Source of the DNA: Archangium violaceum
GTDB taxonomy: Bacteria; Myxococcota; Myxococcia; Myxococcales; Myxococcaceae
Length of the DNA stretch: 64,000 nt
Assembly (NCBI RefSeq): GCF_016859125.1
Contig: NZ_CP069338.1
Span: 4,713,501-4,777,500 of the forward strand
Reading direction: 5' to 3'
Every line of letters begins with the position of its first letter. The stretch's first letter is position 1. Under the pieces are notes generated by a model that was given only the letters and a program-made list of their open reading frames with translations, ran no database searches and was not told the origin of the DNA. Both the position numbers and the translations under genes were made by a program. Below are positions 8,524-16,638 of this stretch, piece after piece.

Positions 8524-9036
8524 ATGAAATCGTCGAACCGCTCGTCGTGGTCCCTGTCGTTGGTGGTGCTCGCCGTCGCCACGCTGGCCGTCGGGTGCAC
8601 GGCCAGCCGCCGCGAGGCCTACGTCCAGGAGAAGACGCGTGACTACGTGTACCGCAAGCCCATCGCCGAGGTGTGGCCCCAGGTGCGGACGCTCCTGAAG
8701 GAGAAGGAGCTGCCGGTGCGCGAGGCCCCGGGGGCGTATGAGATCAGCACCGACTGGCACCAGGTGGGCGCGCCCTCGTCGCTGGGCACCAGCTACGTGC
8801 GCTATCTGGTGCGCGGCAAGCAGCCCAACCCGACCATGTGCTCGGTGGAAATCCTCAAGCAGAACCGCGTCGAGTCCGGCCAGGGCCCCATGGGCTCGGA
8901 CGGCCAGCGCGGGAACATCGGCACGGACACCACCAACATGACGCGGGACGTGGAGCTGGAGTGGGAGCTGCTGCAGCGCGTGGACCCCGAGGGGGCCAAG
9001 GCGCTGCGCGACGAGGCCGAGAAGACCATCAAGTAG
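8524..9036 (+). CDS. Predicted lipoprotein, unknown function
   Basis: A 170-residue protein with a type II signal peptide: basic n-region, hydrophobic VVLAVATLAV and lipobox AVGC, so it is expected to be lipidated. The mature part is charged, with a YRKPIAEVWPQVRTLLKEK stretch that looks like the start of a periplasmic alpha/beta domain. I do not recognise a named family. GGGGGAG nine bases before the ATG supports the start. It is transcribed alone and ends 21 bp from the convergent rnz stop. Its 200-bp upstream gap also holds the promoter of the divergent kinase. Confidence 0.75.
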   Translation: MKSSNRSSWSLSLVVLAVATLAVGCTASRREAYVQEKTRDYVYRKPIAEVWPQVRTLLKEKELPVREAPGAYEISTDWHQVGAPSSLGTSYVRYLVRGKQPNPTMCSVEILKQNRVESGQGPMGSDGQRGNIGTDTTNMTRDVELEWELLQRVDPEGAKALRDEAEKTIK

Positions 9037-9057
9037 AGAGCGGAGTCCGCCTCGCGC

Positions 9058-9981
9058 TCAGTCGCGCAGGGGCAGCTCCACGGTGAGCCCGTCGTAGGCC
9101 ACCTCGACGGGCCCCTTGTACTCCTCGCGCGCCTGGGTGAGCAGCCGCGAGGGTTCCGTGTCGTGGCGGCTGGAGAGGTGCGTGAGGATGAGGCGCCGGG
9201 CGCCCGCCTCGCGCGCCACCTGGGCCGCCTCGCGCGCCGTCGAGTGCCGCGTCTCCAGCGCGCGCGTCTGCTCGTCGTCGGAGAAGGTGGCCTCGTGGAT
9301 GAGCAGGTCCGCCTCGCGCGCGGCGCGCACCAGGGACTGGCAGGGGCGGGTGTCGCCGGAGATGACCAGCCGCCGGCCGGGCCTCGGGTCCCCCACCACC
9401 TCGTCGGGATGGATGGTGCGGCCGTCCGGCAGCGTCACCGGCTCGCCCCGCTGGAGCTGGCCGTAGAGGGGCCCCGACGGAATCCCCATCGCCCTGGCCT
9501 TGTCCAGGTTGAACTTGCCGGGGCGCTCGTCCTCCTGCAGCACGTAGCCGAGCGCGTTGATGCGGTGATCCACCCCCACCGCGTGCACCGTGTAGCCGCG
9601 CCGCTCCACCTTGTCGCCGTCGCGCAGCTCGTGGAACTCCACGGGGAAGGACAGCGACTCCACGCCCAGGTGCACCGCCTGGTTCAGCAGCCGGCGCGCC
9701 GGAGGCGGCCCGTAGAGCAGCACGGGCGTGTCGCGCCCCATCATCCCCAGCGTGCGCAGGAAGCCGATGATTCCCAGGTAGTGGTCCGCGTGGAAGTGGG
9801 TGAAGAAGACGGCATCCACGGTGAAGCCGGTGCCGAAGCGCACCATCTGCCGCTGGCTGCCTTCCCCACAGTCGAAGAGCAGCAGATCCGCGTCCGCCTT
9901 CACCGCCAGCCCGGAGAGGTTGCGGTGCAGCGTCGGCTGAGCGGCCGAGGTGCCGAGGAAGGTGAGCCTGAGGATGGACAT
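9058..9981 (-). CDS. rnz: Ribonuclease Z (tRNA 3'-endonuclease)
   Basis: Metallo-beta-lactamase-fold nuclease of 307 residues that removes 3' trailers from tRNA precursors. Motifs: LGTSAAQPT near the N-terminus, the zinc motif THFHADH at 61-67, a later SGDTRP supplying an Asp ligand, and a C-terminal HLSSRH. The length matches bacterial short-form tRNase Z. I chose the ATG at 9981 because homology starts there (MSILRLTFLGT); an upstream extension to 10047 would add 22 residues of low-quality sequence. Confidence 0.95.
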   Translation of the reverse strand: MSILRLTFLGTSAAQPTLHRNLSGLAVKADADLLLFDCGEGSQRQMVRFGTGFTVDAVFFTHFHADHYLGIIGFLRTLGMMGRDTPVLLYGPPPARRLLNQAVHLGVESLSFPVEFHELRDGDKVERRGYTVHAVGVDHRINALGYVLQEDERPGKFNLDKARAMGIPSGPLYGQLQRGEPVTLPDGRTIHPDEVVGDPRPGRRLVISGDTRPCQSLVRAAREADLLIHEATFSDDEQTRALETRHSTAREAAQVAREAGARRLILTHLSSRHDTEPSRLLTQAREEYKGPVEVAYDGLTVELPLRD

Positions 9982-10117
9982 GCCGGCGCTGCCCACGATT
10001 GAAGACCCTCCCGCGCAGCGGCGGTGTGCGCTGGCGACAGGCTCCATCTACCACGAGGTTGACCCCGGGGCGCTTCCCCCGCTGACGCCGCTTGCGCTAT
10101 AGGCGCCACCCCCCGCC

Positions 10118-10813
10118 ATGAGCGATTCCCTCACTGTTGCCCCGACGAAAGACCCGCGCCGCGTGCGCGCGGCCGATGGCTCCCTCCTCACCGTGCCCGC
10201 GGGCTGGGCCCTGCTGCCCCCGGGGGACGCGGGCCTCACGCGCCGGGTGAAGGCCGCCGGCCCCAGCTGGACGGTGGTGGAGAAGAAGGGGCGGAAGATC
10301 TTCTCACAGGGAGTGTGGGCGCCCGAGGCCCACATCACCGCCGCCCGGGCCGCCCTGGAGGCCGAGCGCGCCACCCCCGCCTATGCCCGCCGCCGGGAGG
10401 CGGACGTGCGCCGCCGGGAGCGCGAGCAGGCCGAGTACGAGGTGGACTTCGCCAACGCCGTGCTGCGCTTCCTCGCCTTCGCGCCCTCCTTCACCGCCCA
10501 GGCCAAGAAGCTGGCCGTGGCGGTGTCCGCCCATGCCACCCCCGTGGGCAGCGGCACCGTGGCCCGCACCGAGCGCATCCCCCTCGAGCGCCGCGCCGAG
10601 GCCGCCGTCATCGCCTGGATGCGACATCAGACGACGGCCTACGACAACCTCTCCATCGCCCGGGTGAAGGGCGCCCGGCGCGAGGTGCGCCGCGAGCTGG
10701 CCGAGGTGTCCCGCGCGGTGTTGGACCTCCACCGCCGCGACGTCCCCCACGCGCCGGCCGCGTGCCCCCTGTGCACCGCCCTGGCCCGGCTCGGCGCACC
10801 TTCTCGACTCTAG
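10118..10813 (+). CDS. DUF2293 domain protein
   Basis: A 231-residue cytoplasmic protein. The C-terminal third (RIPLERRAEAAVIAWMRHQ, then TTAYDNL and KGARREVRRELAEVSR) matches the DUF2293 pattern. The middle is a charged helical region (residues 80-110). Two cysteines in ACPLC lie near the end. The biochemical function is unknown. It is divergent from rnz and is the last intact gene before the accessory island. Confidence 0.85.
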   Translation: MSDSLTVAPTKDPRRVRAADGSLLTVPAGWALLPPGDAGLTRRVKAAGPSWTVVEKKGRKIFSQGVWAPEAHITAARAALEAERATPAYARRREADVRRREREQAEYEVDFANAVLRFLAFAPSFTAQAKKLAVAVSAHATPVGSGTVARTERIPLERRAEAAVIAWMRHQTTAYDNLSIARVKGARREVRRELAEVSRAVLDLHRRDVPHAPAACPLCTALARLGAPSRL

Positions 10814-11049
10814 CCAATGGGTGCTCCAAGGGGCTGATCTTCCTGGGGTTCTGACGCTCCGTGCCGGGGGGACCCGAAGCGGAGATCGCCCTCTTGGGGC
10901 CTATGCCTCTCGTTGGCGCCAACACGTCTCCTTGGGGGGGCGCAGGCCCGCTATGGGGGACGCCGCTCCAGTCCCTGGCATCCGCTCCCCGGCACCTCGT
11001 GTGTCGATGCTCACCGGGAAGCGCGGGAATTTGGACGAGCCGAGCGTCG
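10814..11049. other. Gap before the DUF2169 remnant
   Basis: About 240 bp without a convincing gene. Overlapping open frames here have no recognisable motif. It may include the decayed 5' part of the DUF2169 pseudogene. Confidence 0.5.
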
Positions 11050-11656
11050 CGGCCTGAAACTGGCGAGCAGAGGCTCCCGGTGGTGAAGGCCACCTATTTA
11101 ATCAGCGACACGGGGCCGCGGCTCGCCGAGGAGCAGATCCCAGTGAGCTGGAGCGGCGAGTCCTGGGGAAAACCCGGCGAATCCAGCTACAAGTACGAGC
11201 CGGAGGGCGCGTTCTTCAAGCCGGCAACGGACGTAGCACTCATCGGCCACGCATACGCCCCACGGGGGATACTACCGAGACATTGGTGGCCCTCCAGGTG
11301 GGATCGTTGAAGAAGGTCGTGCGAGTGGTGGGCGAACGCACCTGGTTCCGAAGCATGGGCCGCGTAGGCATGACGAAGCCGCTGTCCTTCGAGACGATCG
11401 AGACGATGCCCTGGTTTGGGAGCGGGCCTTCGGTGGCTGTGACCGGACGGACTCGGGCAGGCCCTCCTTCGAGGAGCGCAACCCGGTGGGCACCGGCTTC
11501 CGCGCTAGCGCACGCCACTTCGAGGAGGGGCTGCGGCTCCCCAACCTGGAAAACCCCGAGCAACCGTTACGTGAGTTCGGCCAGAAGGTAGTGCCAGTGG
11601 GCTTCGGATTCACCTCGCCGGAGAGGCCGCCACGCGCGGCGTATTCGGGCATGTAG
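11050..11656 (+). pseudogene. DUF2169 (type VI secretion-associated) pseudogene
   Basis: Three successive frames together read as one DUF2169 protein. Frame one gives LPVVKATYLISDTG and ATDVALIGHAYAPRG; frame two continues TLVALQVGSLKKVVRVVGER; frame three continues LVWERAFGG, ERNPVGTGF and LPNLENPEQP. Each switch is explained by one missing base in a homopolymer: a G run at 11264-11268 and a C run at 11409-11411 (ATGCCCTGG for ATG-CCC-CTG). The frame stops at 11656, well short of a full DUF2169 protein, and no good start is visible. DUF2169 proteins usually sit with type VI effectors and are proposed loading adaptors. Sequencing error could explain the frameshifts but not the truncation. Confidence 0.8.
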
Positions 11657-11684
11657 AGCGACAGCAACCAAGGAGGTAACCTCG

Positions 11685-11942
11685 ATGGGAGAGACGGCAG
11701 CAGTTGTGGCACCCCGCGCGGCGGAGGTGCCGATGGTCGATCAGGAAGTGGTGCGGCGCATACGGGTGCTGGCGGAGACGGGCTGGGGCCACAAGCGGAT
11801 GGCGCGCGAGGTGGGCGTGGCGCGCAACACGGTGAGGCGCTACCTGCGCGCGGGCAGCGAGGCTGACAAGCAGGTGTGGCCGAAGGCGCGGCGGCTCACC
11901 GGGGGGCATCGGCGAGGCCCCGCGACCTGGGGCCATCAGTAG
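11685..11942 (+). mobile_element. Truncated IS21-type transposase (IstA N-terminal fragment)
   Basis: An 85-residue frame beginning after a strong AAGGAGG Shine-Dalgarno. Residues 16-60 are a helix-turn-helix of the IS21 IstA type (VVRRIRVLAETGWG, then VARNTVRRYLRAG). Homology ends near QVWPKARRL (about base 11895), after which the frame runs through unrelated sequence and stops inside the 3' end of the convergent immunity gene. The DDE catalytic domain and istB are absent, so it is a relic. No terminal inverted repeats were identified. Confidence 0.75.
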
Positions 11943-12568
11943 ATGATGCAGTCGAGCTTCTCGATGACGGCCTGGAGCTCTTCCACCGTGGTGTCGTACC
12001 GCTTTGCCTCGGCTGGGGCGAGGAGTGTCAGGGCCTTGGTTGGAGGCGGTTGGTCGTGCAGGTCCTCGATGACAACAGAGCCAAATCGTCCCGGCCACCG
12101 GACACTCTTGAGTTCGCGGGCTCGCGCGATGGGGTCCAGGATGGTGAAGCAGGGCCACTTGGGAAAGCGAAGGGTGGCTGGGTCACTGCCCATGATGCGG
12201 CACCCGTCCAGGCTGGCCTCGGTGAAGTCGCAGTCCTCAATGGAGCCGAATCGGAACCAGGGGTCACTGCCGTACTCGGGCCAGTGGCCGAAGTCGCACC
12301 CTGAGAAGCGACCCTTGAACCGACATCCCTTGAGGGAGGCGCTTATCCACTGCTGGTGGTTCTTCAACTCCTGCTTCACCTCGAAGGTGCAGTCGATGAA
12401 TGTGGCCTGCTTGATGACCAGACGACTGGCGGGCACCTTCAGGACGACGGTGCAGTTGCGCAGCGTCAAGCCCGTGCTGAGGAAGTAGAGGGAGTTCTTG
12501 TCCGTCAGTTCCAGCCGCTCGTTGGCAATCTCCTGGTTCTTGAAGATGACGTTCTCCAGCCACCCCAC
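11936..12568 (-). CDS. Probable SitI-type immunity protein for the upstream toxin
   Basis: A 210-residue protein without signal peptide or membrane helix. Residues 30-130 carry pentapeptide-like turns (LTLRNCTVVL, ATFIDCTFEV, ASLKGCRFKG, SIEDCDFTEASLDGCRI), suggesting a right-handed beta-helix or related fold. Its GTG start lies 11 bp after the toxin stop with GGGG upstream, so it is in the same operon. A small cytoplasmic protein directly downstream of a polymorphic toxin is the usual position of a cognate immunity gene. Function is inferred from position; the GC content is lower than that of neighbours, consistent with transfer. Confidence 0.6.
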   Translation of the reverse strand: MGWLENVIFKNQEIANERLELTDKNSLYFLSTGLTLRNCTVVLKVPASRLVIKQATFIDCTFEVKQELKNHQQWISASLKGCRFKGRFSGCDFGHWPEYGSDPWFRFGSIEDCDFTEASLDGCRIMGSDPATLRFPKWPCFTILDPIARARELKSVRWPGRFGSVVIEDLHDQPPPTKALTLLAPAEAKRYDTTVEELQAVIEKLDCIIY

Positions 12569-12579
12569 GGCCGCCCCTT

Positions 12580-14220
12580 TCAGAAGGTGAGCATCCGGAA
12601 GAACTCGCCCGCCATGCGGCGACCATGGCGGGCCAGATTCGACTCCGTTCCGGCGAGAATCTCGTACTGACGGCCCGTCCTGGGGTCAATCACGTCGACG
12701 CCCTGATGCTTGAACTGAAGATCTCCGTCGAATCGTTGTTTCAACCTGGCATGTACGAACCGCCCGCGGGCCTCTCGCTCCAGCAGTCGCGCCAACCAGT
12801 ATTCGCCCTGCTTCTCTGCGTCTCTAATGGCGGCTTTCTCCTGTTGGCCAAGGCGATGAGGCCCCCACTCGTTGGCGGCCTTGGTGACGGCCTCCTGGAG
12901 CATGTCGCCCACCTTATCCTCGGCGGGAATGTCCGCGAGCGACCTGCCACGTGGCAAGTGCCAGCGTTGGCCGTCACTGAGTTGCACCTGCCGGTTGCCG
13001 CCCCGGTGATGCATGACGGTTTCGGCGGAGCGGCCTCCAGGGGCCATTCCCGCCCCGGAGCCCTGCCCCGTCTTGAACGTCACCACCGCCAGGGGGCCCC
13101 GCGGTGAGGTGGCCACCGTCTCCACCGCCGCCACGGCCTTGACCAGGGCGCCCTCCGTCGCGAGCGCCGTCTCCACGACCTCCACGCGCTCCATGACGGC
13201 GGCGCCACCCTGCGCCTCGAACCGCGCGTCCGCGAGCTTGAAGCGTGGAAGCGACTTCACCCGTAAGGCCACCTGTCCCAGCGTGTGCCCGCTGAGCGTG
13301 GCCACCGCGAGAATCATCGCCCGCGCCGCGTCCTCGCCCAGCACCTTCCCGAAGTCCCCACCCGCCGCGCGCAGCTCCTCGAAGGTGCTGGCGTGGTGCG
13401 CCGTGTCGGCCATACGGGCCCACCCGTCCATCAGCCCGTACACCGTCTCGAGGCCCAGGTAGCCCACCAGGAGGACGGTCAGGCCGGCGGCCAGGGCCTT
13501 GGTCGTCGGCTCGGGCACCACCCACATCATGCAGTAGAGCGCCACCGTCCAGACGACCAGGGACACGAGTGCCCGCGCGTCCAGCAGCTCGCGCCCGAAG
13601 GCCGCGCGCGTCTCGTCGAGCACGGTGCCGAAGGCCAGGGCCAGCGCCAGCGTCCGCCGGTCGTCCGTGCGTAGGTAGGGCCCGTCGTCCAACAGGCCCA
13701 GGCAGTCGCCCCCACCCCGGTGCTCACACCACTTGAGGTACTTCTTCTTCAGGGCTTCATCCGCCTCGGGAGTGAGGGCACTGTTCTCGTCCACCGGCAC
13801 CAGGGTGAGGACGCGCCCTCGGTATGGCTCGGCCAACCAGTCTTCCTCCAGCACCTTCAGTAGCGCGTGGGCGGCCTCTCGTGGAGTGCTGCGGCCCAGC
13901 CGCACGTCGCGAGCGAGCCGCTGGAAGGACTGCTGGAACTCGGCCCTGGGGATGGGCACCGGCCGGGTGGCGACGGCGCTGGGCTCCATGAAGTCCACCA
14001 CGTACACGGTGGCGGACTCGAGCTCAGGCTCCGCCGTGGTGGCCACATGCTCCGAGGGGGCCGACGGAGGCGTGAGCGAGTTGTAGCGGTAGCCAGCAAG
14101 GTGGCTGTCATGGGGGGCCGTGGCACACGCGAACTGGAAGAGGATGATGAGGGCCCAGGCGCGAGAGCAGAGGTCCAAACGCGCGCCCGTAGGGCGAGCA
14201 CCAGGAAGACGGGTGGGCAC
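12580..14220 (-). CDS. SitA-like polymorphic lipoprotein toxin (resembles SitA5)
   Basis: A 546-residue export-targeted toxin candidate. The N-terminus has a basic region, a hydrophobic stretch and FACATA; Cys in FAC is a plausible but non-canonical lipobox, since -3 is Gln. A central region with two transmembrane segments (WTVALYCMMWVVPEP; GLTVLLVGYLGL) followed by FEELRAAGGDFGKVLGEDAAR matches my recollection of the shared carrier part of myxobacterial lipoprotein toxins. The C-terminal 150 residues are a separate charged domain ending GRRMAGEFFRMLTF, which I associate with SitA5. Sit toxins pass between kin cells by outer-membrane exchange. The GTG at 14220 is chosen for GCGGAGG six bases upstream; TTG at 14235 is weaker. 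Immunity gene follows. Confidence 0.7.
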   Translation of the reverse strand: MPTRLPGARPTGARLDLCSRAWALIILFQFACATAPHDSHLAGYRYNSLTPPSAPSEHVATTAEPELESATVYVVDFMEPSAVATRPVPIPRAEFQQSFQRLARDVRLGRSTPREAAHALLKVLEEDWLAEPYRGRVLTLVPVDENSALTPEADEALKKKYLKWCEHRGGGDCLGLLDDGPYLRTDDRRTLALALAFGTVLDETRAAFGRELLDARALVSLVVWTVALYCMMWVVPEPTTKALAAGLTVLLVGYLGLETVYGLMDGWARMADTAHHASTFEELRAAGGDFGKVLGEDAARAMILAVATLSGHTLGQVALRVKSLPRFKLADARFEAQGGAAVMERVEVVETALATEGALVKAVAAVETVATSPRGPLAVVTFKTGQGSGAGMAPGGRSAETVMHHRGGNRQVQLSDGQRWHLPRGRSLADIPAEDKVGDMLQEAVTKAANEWGPHRLGQQEKAAIRDAEKQGEYWLARLLEREARGRFVHARLKQRFDGDLQFKHQGVDVIDPRTGRQYEILAGTESNLARHGRRMAGEFFRMLTF

Positions 14221-14654
14221 GGCGCACCTCCGCAAGTGGCGTAACCAAGAGCCGCTAATCCGGAATTACATGGAATGCAGGTGCGCCCGTCAAGCCACGG
14301 GTTGGGCTGGGGGGGAGGATGCAGCAGGTGAGTTATGGGTGCTGCGCCATCAATCCCGGTAGGACCACGCCTGCGCCAGAGCCAGCGCAGCTCGCGGCCT
14401 CGTCTTGAGGTCCAGACTGATGTTCTTGACGGCGACGCCAAGCTCCGCGTCCAGGAGGTCCGCCGCGCGCAGTCCTCGGAGTCCGCCCGGCCCGCCCTGC
14501 CGCGCCTTCCGTATGGCAGGACCTTGCCACCCACTTCTTGGATGGCTCCCGCTCAGGCGGTACCTCCCTGACCGCCGGGCACGTCCGTACCCAGTGGATC
14601 GTGTCCGCAGGATGATTAGCAGTGATGATTTATTATATAACAAATTCCGGTATC
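14221..14654. other. Intergenic gap between toxin and efflux operon
   Basis: About 430 bp. The left part must hold the toxin promoter. The middle has short open frames on both strands without recognisable motifs or good ribosome sites. The right end (14610-14650) is unusually AT-rich (TTTATTATATAAC), which stands out and may be part of the TetR-operon promoter. Confidence 0.5.
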
Positions 14655-14678
14655 GTTTCTGACCCGTGGTTCAGAAAC
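14655..14678. promoter_or_regulatory. Putative TetR operator, distal dyad
   Basis: A 24-bp inverted repeat with perfect 8-base arms GTTTCTGA and TCAGAAAC around CCCGTGGT. It lies 44-67 bp before the TetR ATG. Confidence 0.7.
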
Positions 14679-14688
14679 CCCCTGGGCA

Positions 14689-14712
14689 GTTTCTGACCGG
14701 CGGGTTAGTAAT
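14689..14712. promoter_or_regulatory. Putative TetR operator, proximal dyad
   Basis: A second 24-bp element with the same left arm (GTTTCTGACC) and a partly diverged right arm (GGTTAGTAAT). The core CTGACCGGCGGGTTAG is near-palindromic. Its centre is 34 bp from the first dyad and it ends nine bases before the TetR start. Confidence 0.65.
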
Positions 14713-14721
14713 GGCCGCGTC

Positions 14722-15498
14722 ATGGCTCGTCCCGCGGATCCTCATGCCCGTGAAGCACTCATCGCCGCCGCGCGAGCGGAGTTCGTGAAGAAGGGCATCC
14801 GCGGGGCGCGCATCGAGGACATCACCGCCGCCTGTGGCCTGTCCAAGGGCGCCTTCTACCTGCACTACTCCTCCAAGGAGGCCCTCTTCGGCGAGGTGGT
14901 GGGCGAGTTCACGGAGGCGATGAACCAGCTCGTCGTCCACCGGCTGAAGGCCACGGAGCGGTTCCTCTCCGAGCAGGGCCCGCTCGAGGCCCACGACGTG
15001 GCCGAGCGCTCCGAGCGGTACGAGCTCCTGGTGACGCTGAACGCCGAGTCGGACCTGAAGCTGCTCGAGCTGATATGGGCCTACCGCGATGTGATGAACG
15101 TGCTCATTCGCGGCAGCCAGGGCACCGACTTCGAGTCTCTGGTGTGGGGCATGGTGGGCCGCGAGACGGCGCGGGTGTCCCAGGAGTTCCAGCGGTTGCA
15201 GGCCGCCCACGCGTGCCGCTCGGACGTGCCTCCCGAGGTCATCGGCTCGCTCGTCGTTGGCACCTACCTGCTGCTGGCGCAGCAGATGAGCCAGATGGAG
15301 CAGAAGCCGGACCTGGCCGCCTGGGCCAACTCCATCCACCGCCTCATCCGCGAGGGCAGCCTGCCCCCGGCCTTCACGGCCTCGGGTCCCTCGACGTTGA
15401 CGGTTCCGAAGAAGGTTCCGAAGAAGGCTTCGACTTCCCCGCGCCGGTCCACCCAGGCCCGCGCGCTCTCCCGCACCCGCAGCACTCCGAGGTCATGA
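14722..15498 (+). CDS. TetR family transcriptional regulator of the RND operon
   Basis: A 258-residue regulator. The DNA-binding domain is canonical: ALIAAARAEFVKKGIRGARI, then EDITAACGLSKGAFYLHYSSKEALF (residues 12-55). The ligand domain is helical. The C-terminal tail is longer than usual, basic and Ser/Pro-rich, with a repeated VPKK. No good Shine-Dalgarno precedes the ATG, which sits right after the operator. The stop TGA overlaps the adaptor ATG (ATGA), so regulator and pump are one operon and autorepression is expected. Confidence 0.93.
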   Translation: MARPADPHAREALIAAARAEFVKKGIRGARIEDITAACGLSKGAFYLHYSSKEALFGEVVGEFTEAMNQLVVHRLKATERFLSEQGPLEAHDVAERSERYELLVTLNAESDLKLLELIWAYRDVMNVLIRGSQGTDFESLVWGMVGRETARVSQEFQRLQAAHACRSDVPPEVIGSLVVGTYLLLAQQMSQMEQKPDLAAWANSIHRLIREGSLPPAFTASGPSTLTVPKKVPKKASTSPRRSTQARALSRTRSTPRS

Positions 15499-16607
15499 CC
15501 GTGAAACTCTCCAGGACTCCGCTCGTCGCCGGGCTCGCCGCCGTGGGCCTGGCCTCCACCGCGCTTCCCCTCTCTGGTTGCAAGGCGGACGCAGCCGCGC
15601 CGGCCACCGCCGCCAAGGCCGCCGCCGCGCAGGAGCTCCCCACGGTGACGCTGGCCACGCCGCGCGCCGTGCAGGCCTCGCGTCGCGAGGAGGTGACGGG
15701 CACGCTCTTTCCTTCCCAGGCCCTTCAGGTGGGTTTCGAGGTGGGAGGCCGGCTGGAGCGGGTGCGCGTGAAGAAGGGCCAGACGGTGCAGGAGGGCCAG
15801 GTGCTCGCGCAGCTCAACGCGGAGATCGCCGACGCGCAGCTGGCCCAGGCGCAGGCCTCGGTGGCAGCCGCCGAGGTGGCCGCCGCCATGGCCGCGGACG
15901 TGGCCGGGCGCAACGCGAAGCTGCAGCAGCAGGGCAACGTGAGCGACGTGCAGAACCTCACCTCCACCACCCAGGCGAAGCAGGCCGAGGCGCAGCTCAT
16001 GGCCGCCAAGGCGCAGCTGGCCCAGGCGCAGGCCGGCCGCCGCAAGCACGACCTGAGGGCGCCCTTCGCCGGCACCGTCACCGACGCGCCCGAGCAGGTG
16101 GGCGCCATCGTGGGCCCGGGCGCGCCCCAGTTCTCCGTGGAGAACCTGGGCACCCTGCTGCTGAAGACGACGGTGGCCGAGTCCCTGCGCGCACAGCTCA
16201 AGCCGGGCACGAAGGTGCGCGTGGAGGTCATCGGTGGCGGCGCCTCCACGGACGAGGCCGTCATCCGCACCATCATCCCCTCCGCGGACCAGGCCACGCG
16301 CCGCATCCCGGTGGACATCCTGGTGCCCAACAAGGACGGCCGCTTCGTGGCCAACACCCTGGCGCGCGTCATCCTCCCGCTGGGCGACGCGCAGGACGCC
16401 CAGTCCCTGCCCGCCACCGCGCTGTCCTCCTCGGGCGGTGACCACGTCTACGTGGTGGCCCCCTCCGGCGAGGTGCGCCGCGTGGACGTCCAGGTGCTCG
16501 AGCGCGGTGTGCGCGAGGTGGTGGTGAAGGCCGCCGCTCCGCTGGACAAGGTCATCGAATACCCCACGCCGTCCCTCACCGAGGGGACGCGCGTCTCCGT
16601 GAAGTAG
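15495..16607 (+). CDS. RND efflux periplasmic adaptor (membrane fusion protein)
   Basis: A 370-residue lipoprotein-type adaptor joining the RND pump to the outer-membrane channel. Lipobox LSGC lies near residue 29. The lipoyl halves are visible (VGFEVGGRLERVRVKKGQTV and, after the hairpin, DLRAPFAGTVTDAPEQVGAIV) with an Ala/Gln-rich coiled-coil hairpin between them (residues 110-170), then beta-barrel and membrane-proximal domains. The start ATG overlaps the TetR stop. The pump follows 31 bp downstream. Confidence 0.93.
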   Translation: MTVKLSRTPLVAGLAAVGLASTALPLSGCKADAAAPATAAKAAAAQELPTVTLATPRAVQASRREEVTGTLFPSQALQVGFEVGGRLERVRVKKGQTVQEGQVLAQLNAEIADAQLAQAQASVAAAEVAAAMAADVAGRNAKLQQQGNVSDVQNLTSTTQAKQAEAQLMAAKAQLAQAQAGRRKHDLRAPFAGTVTDAPEQVGAIVGPGAPQFSVENLGTLLLKTTVAESLRAQLKPGTKVRVEVIGGGASTDEAVIRTIIPSADQATRRIPVDILVPNKDGRFVANTLARVILPLGDAQDAQSLPATALSSSGGDHVYVVAPSGEVRRVDVQVLERGVREVVVKAAAPLDKVIEYPTPSLTEGTRVSVK

Positions 16608-16638
16608 CCCTCCTCCCCAGGAATTCCAGAGCGTCCCC

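Noticed and set aside
10861-11310. A separate 149-codon gene
   Set aside because: Only its second half matches DUF2169 and the match continues in other frames, so it is part of the pseudogene.
14350-14643. A 97-codon minus-strand frame before the TetR operators
   Set aside because: No motif, no Shine-Dalgarno, and the start lies in the AT-rich promoter area.
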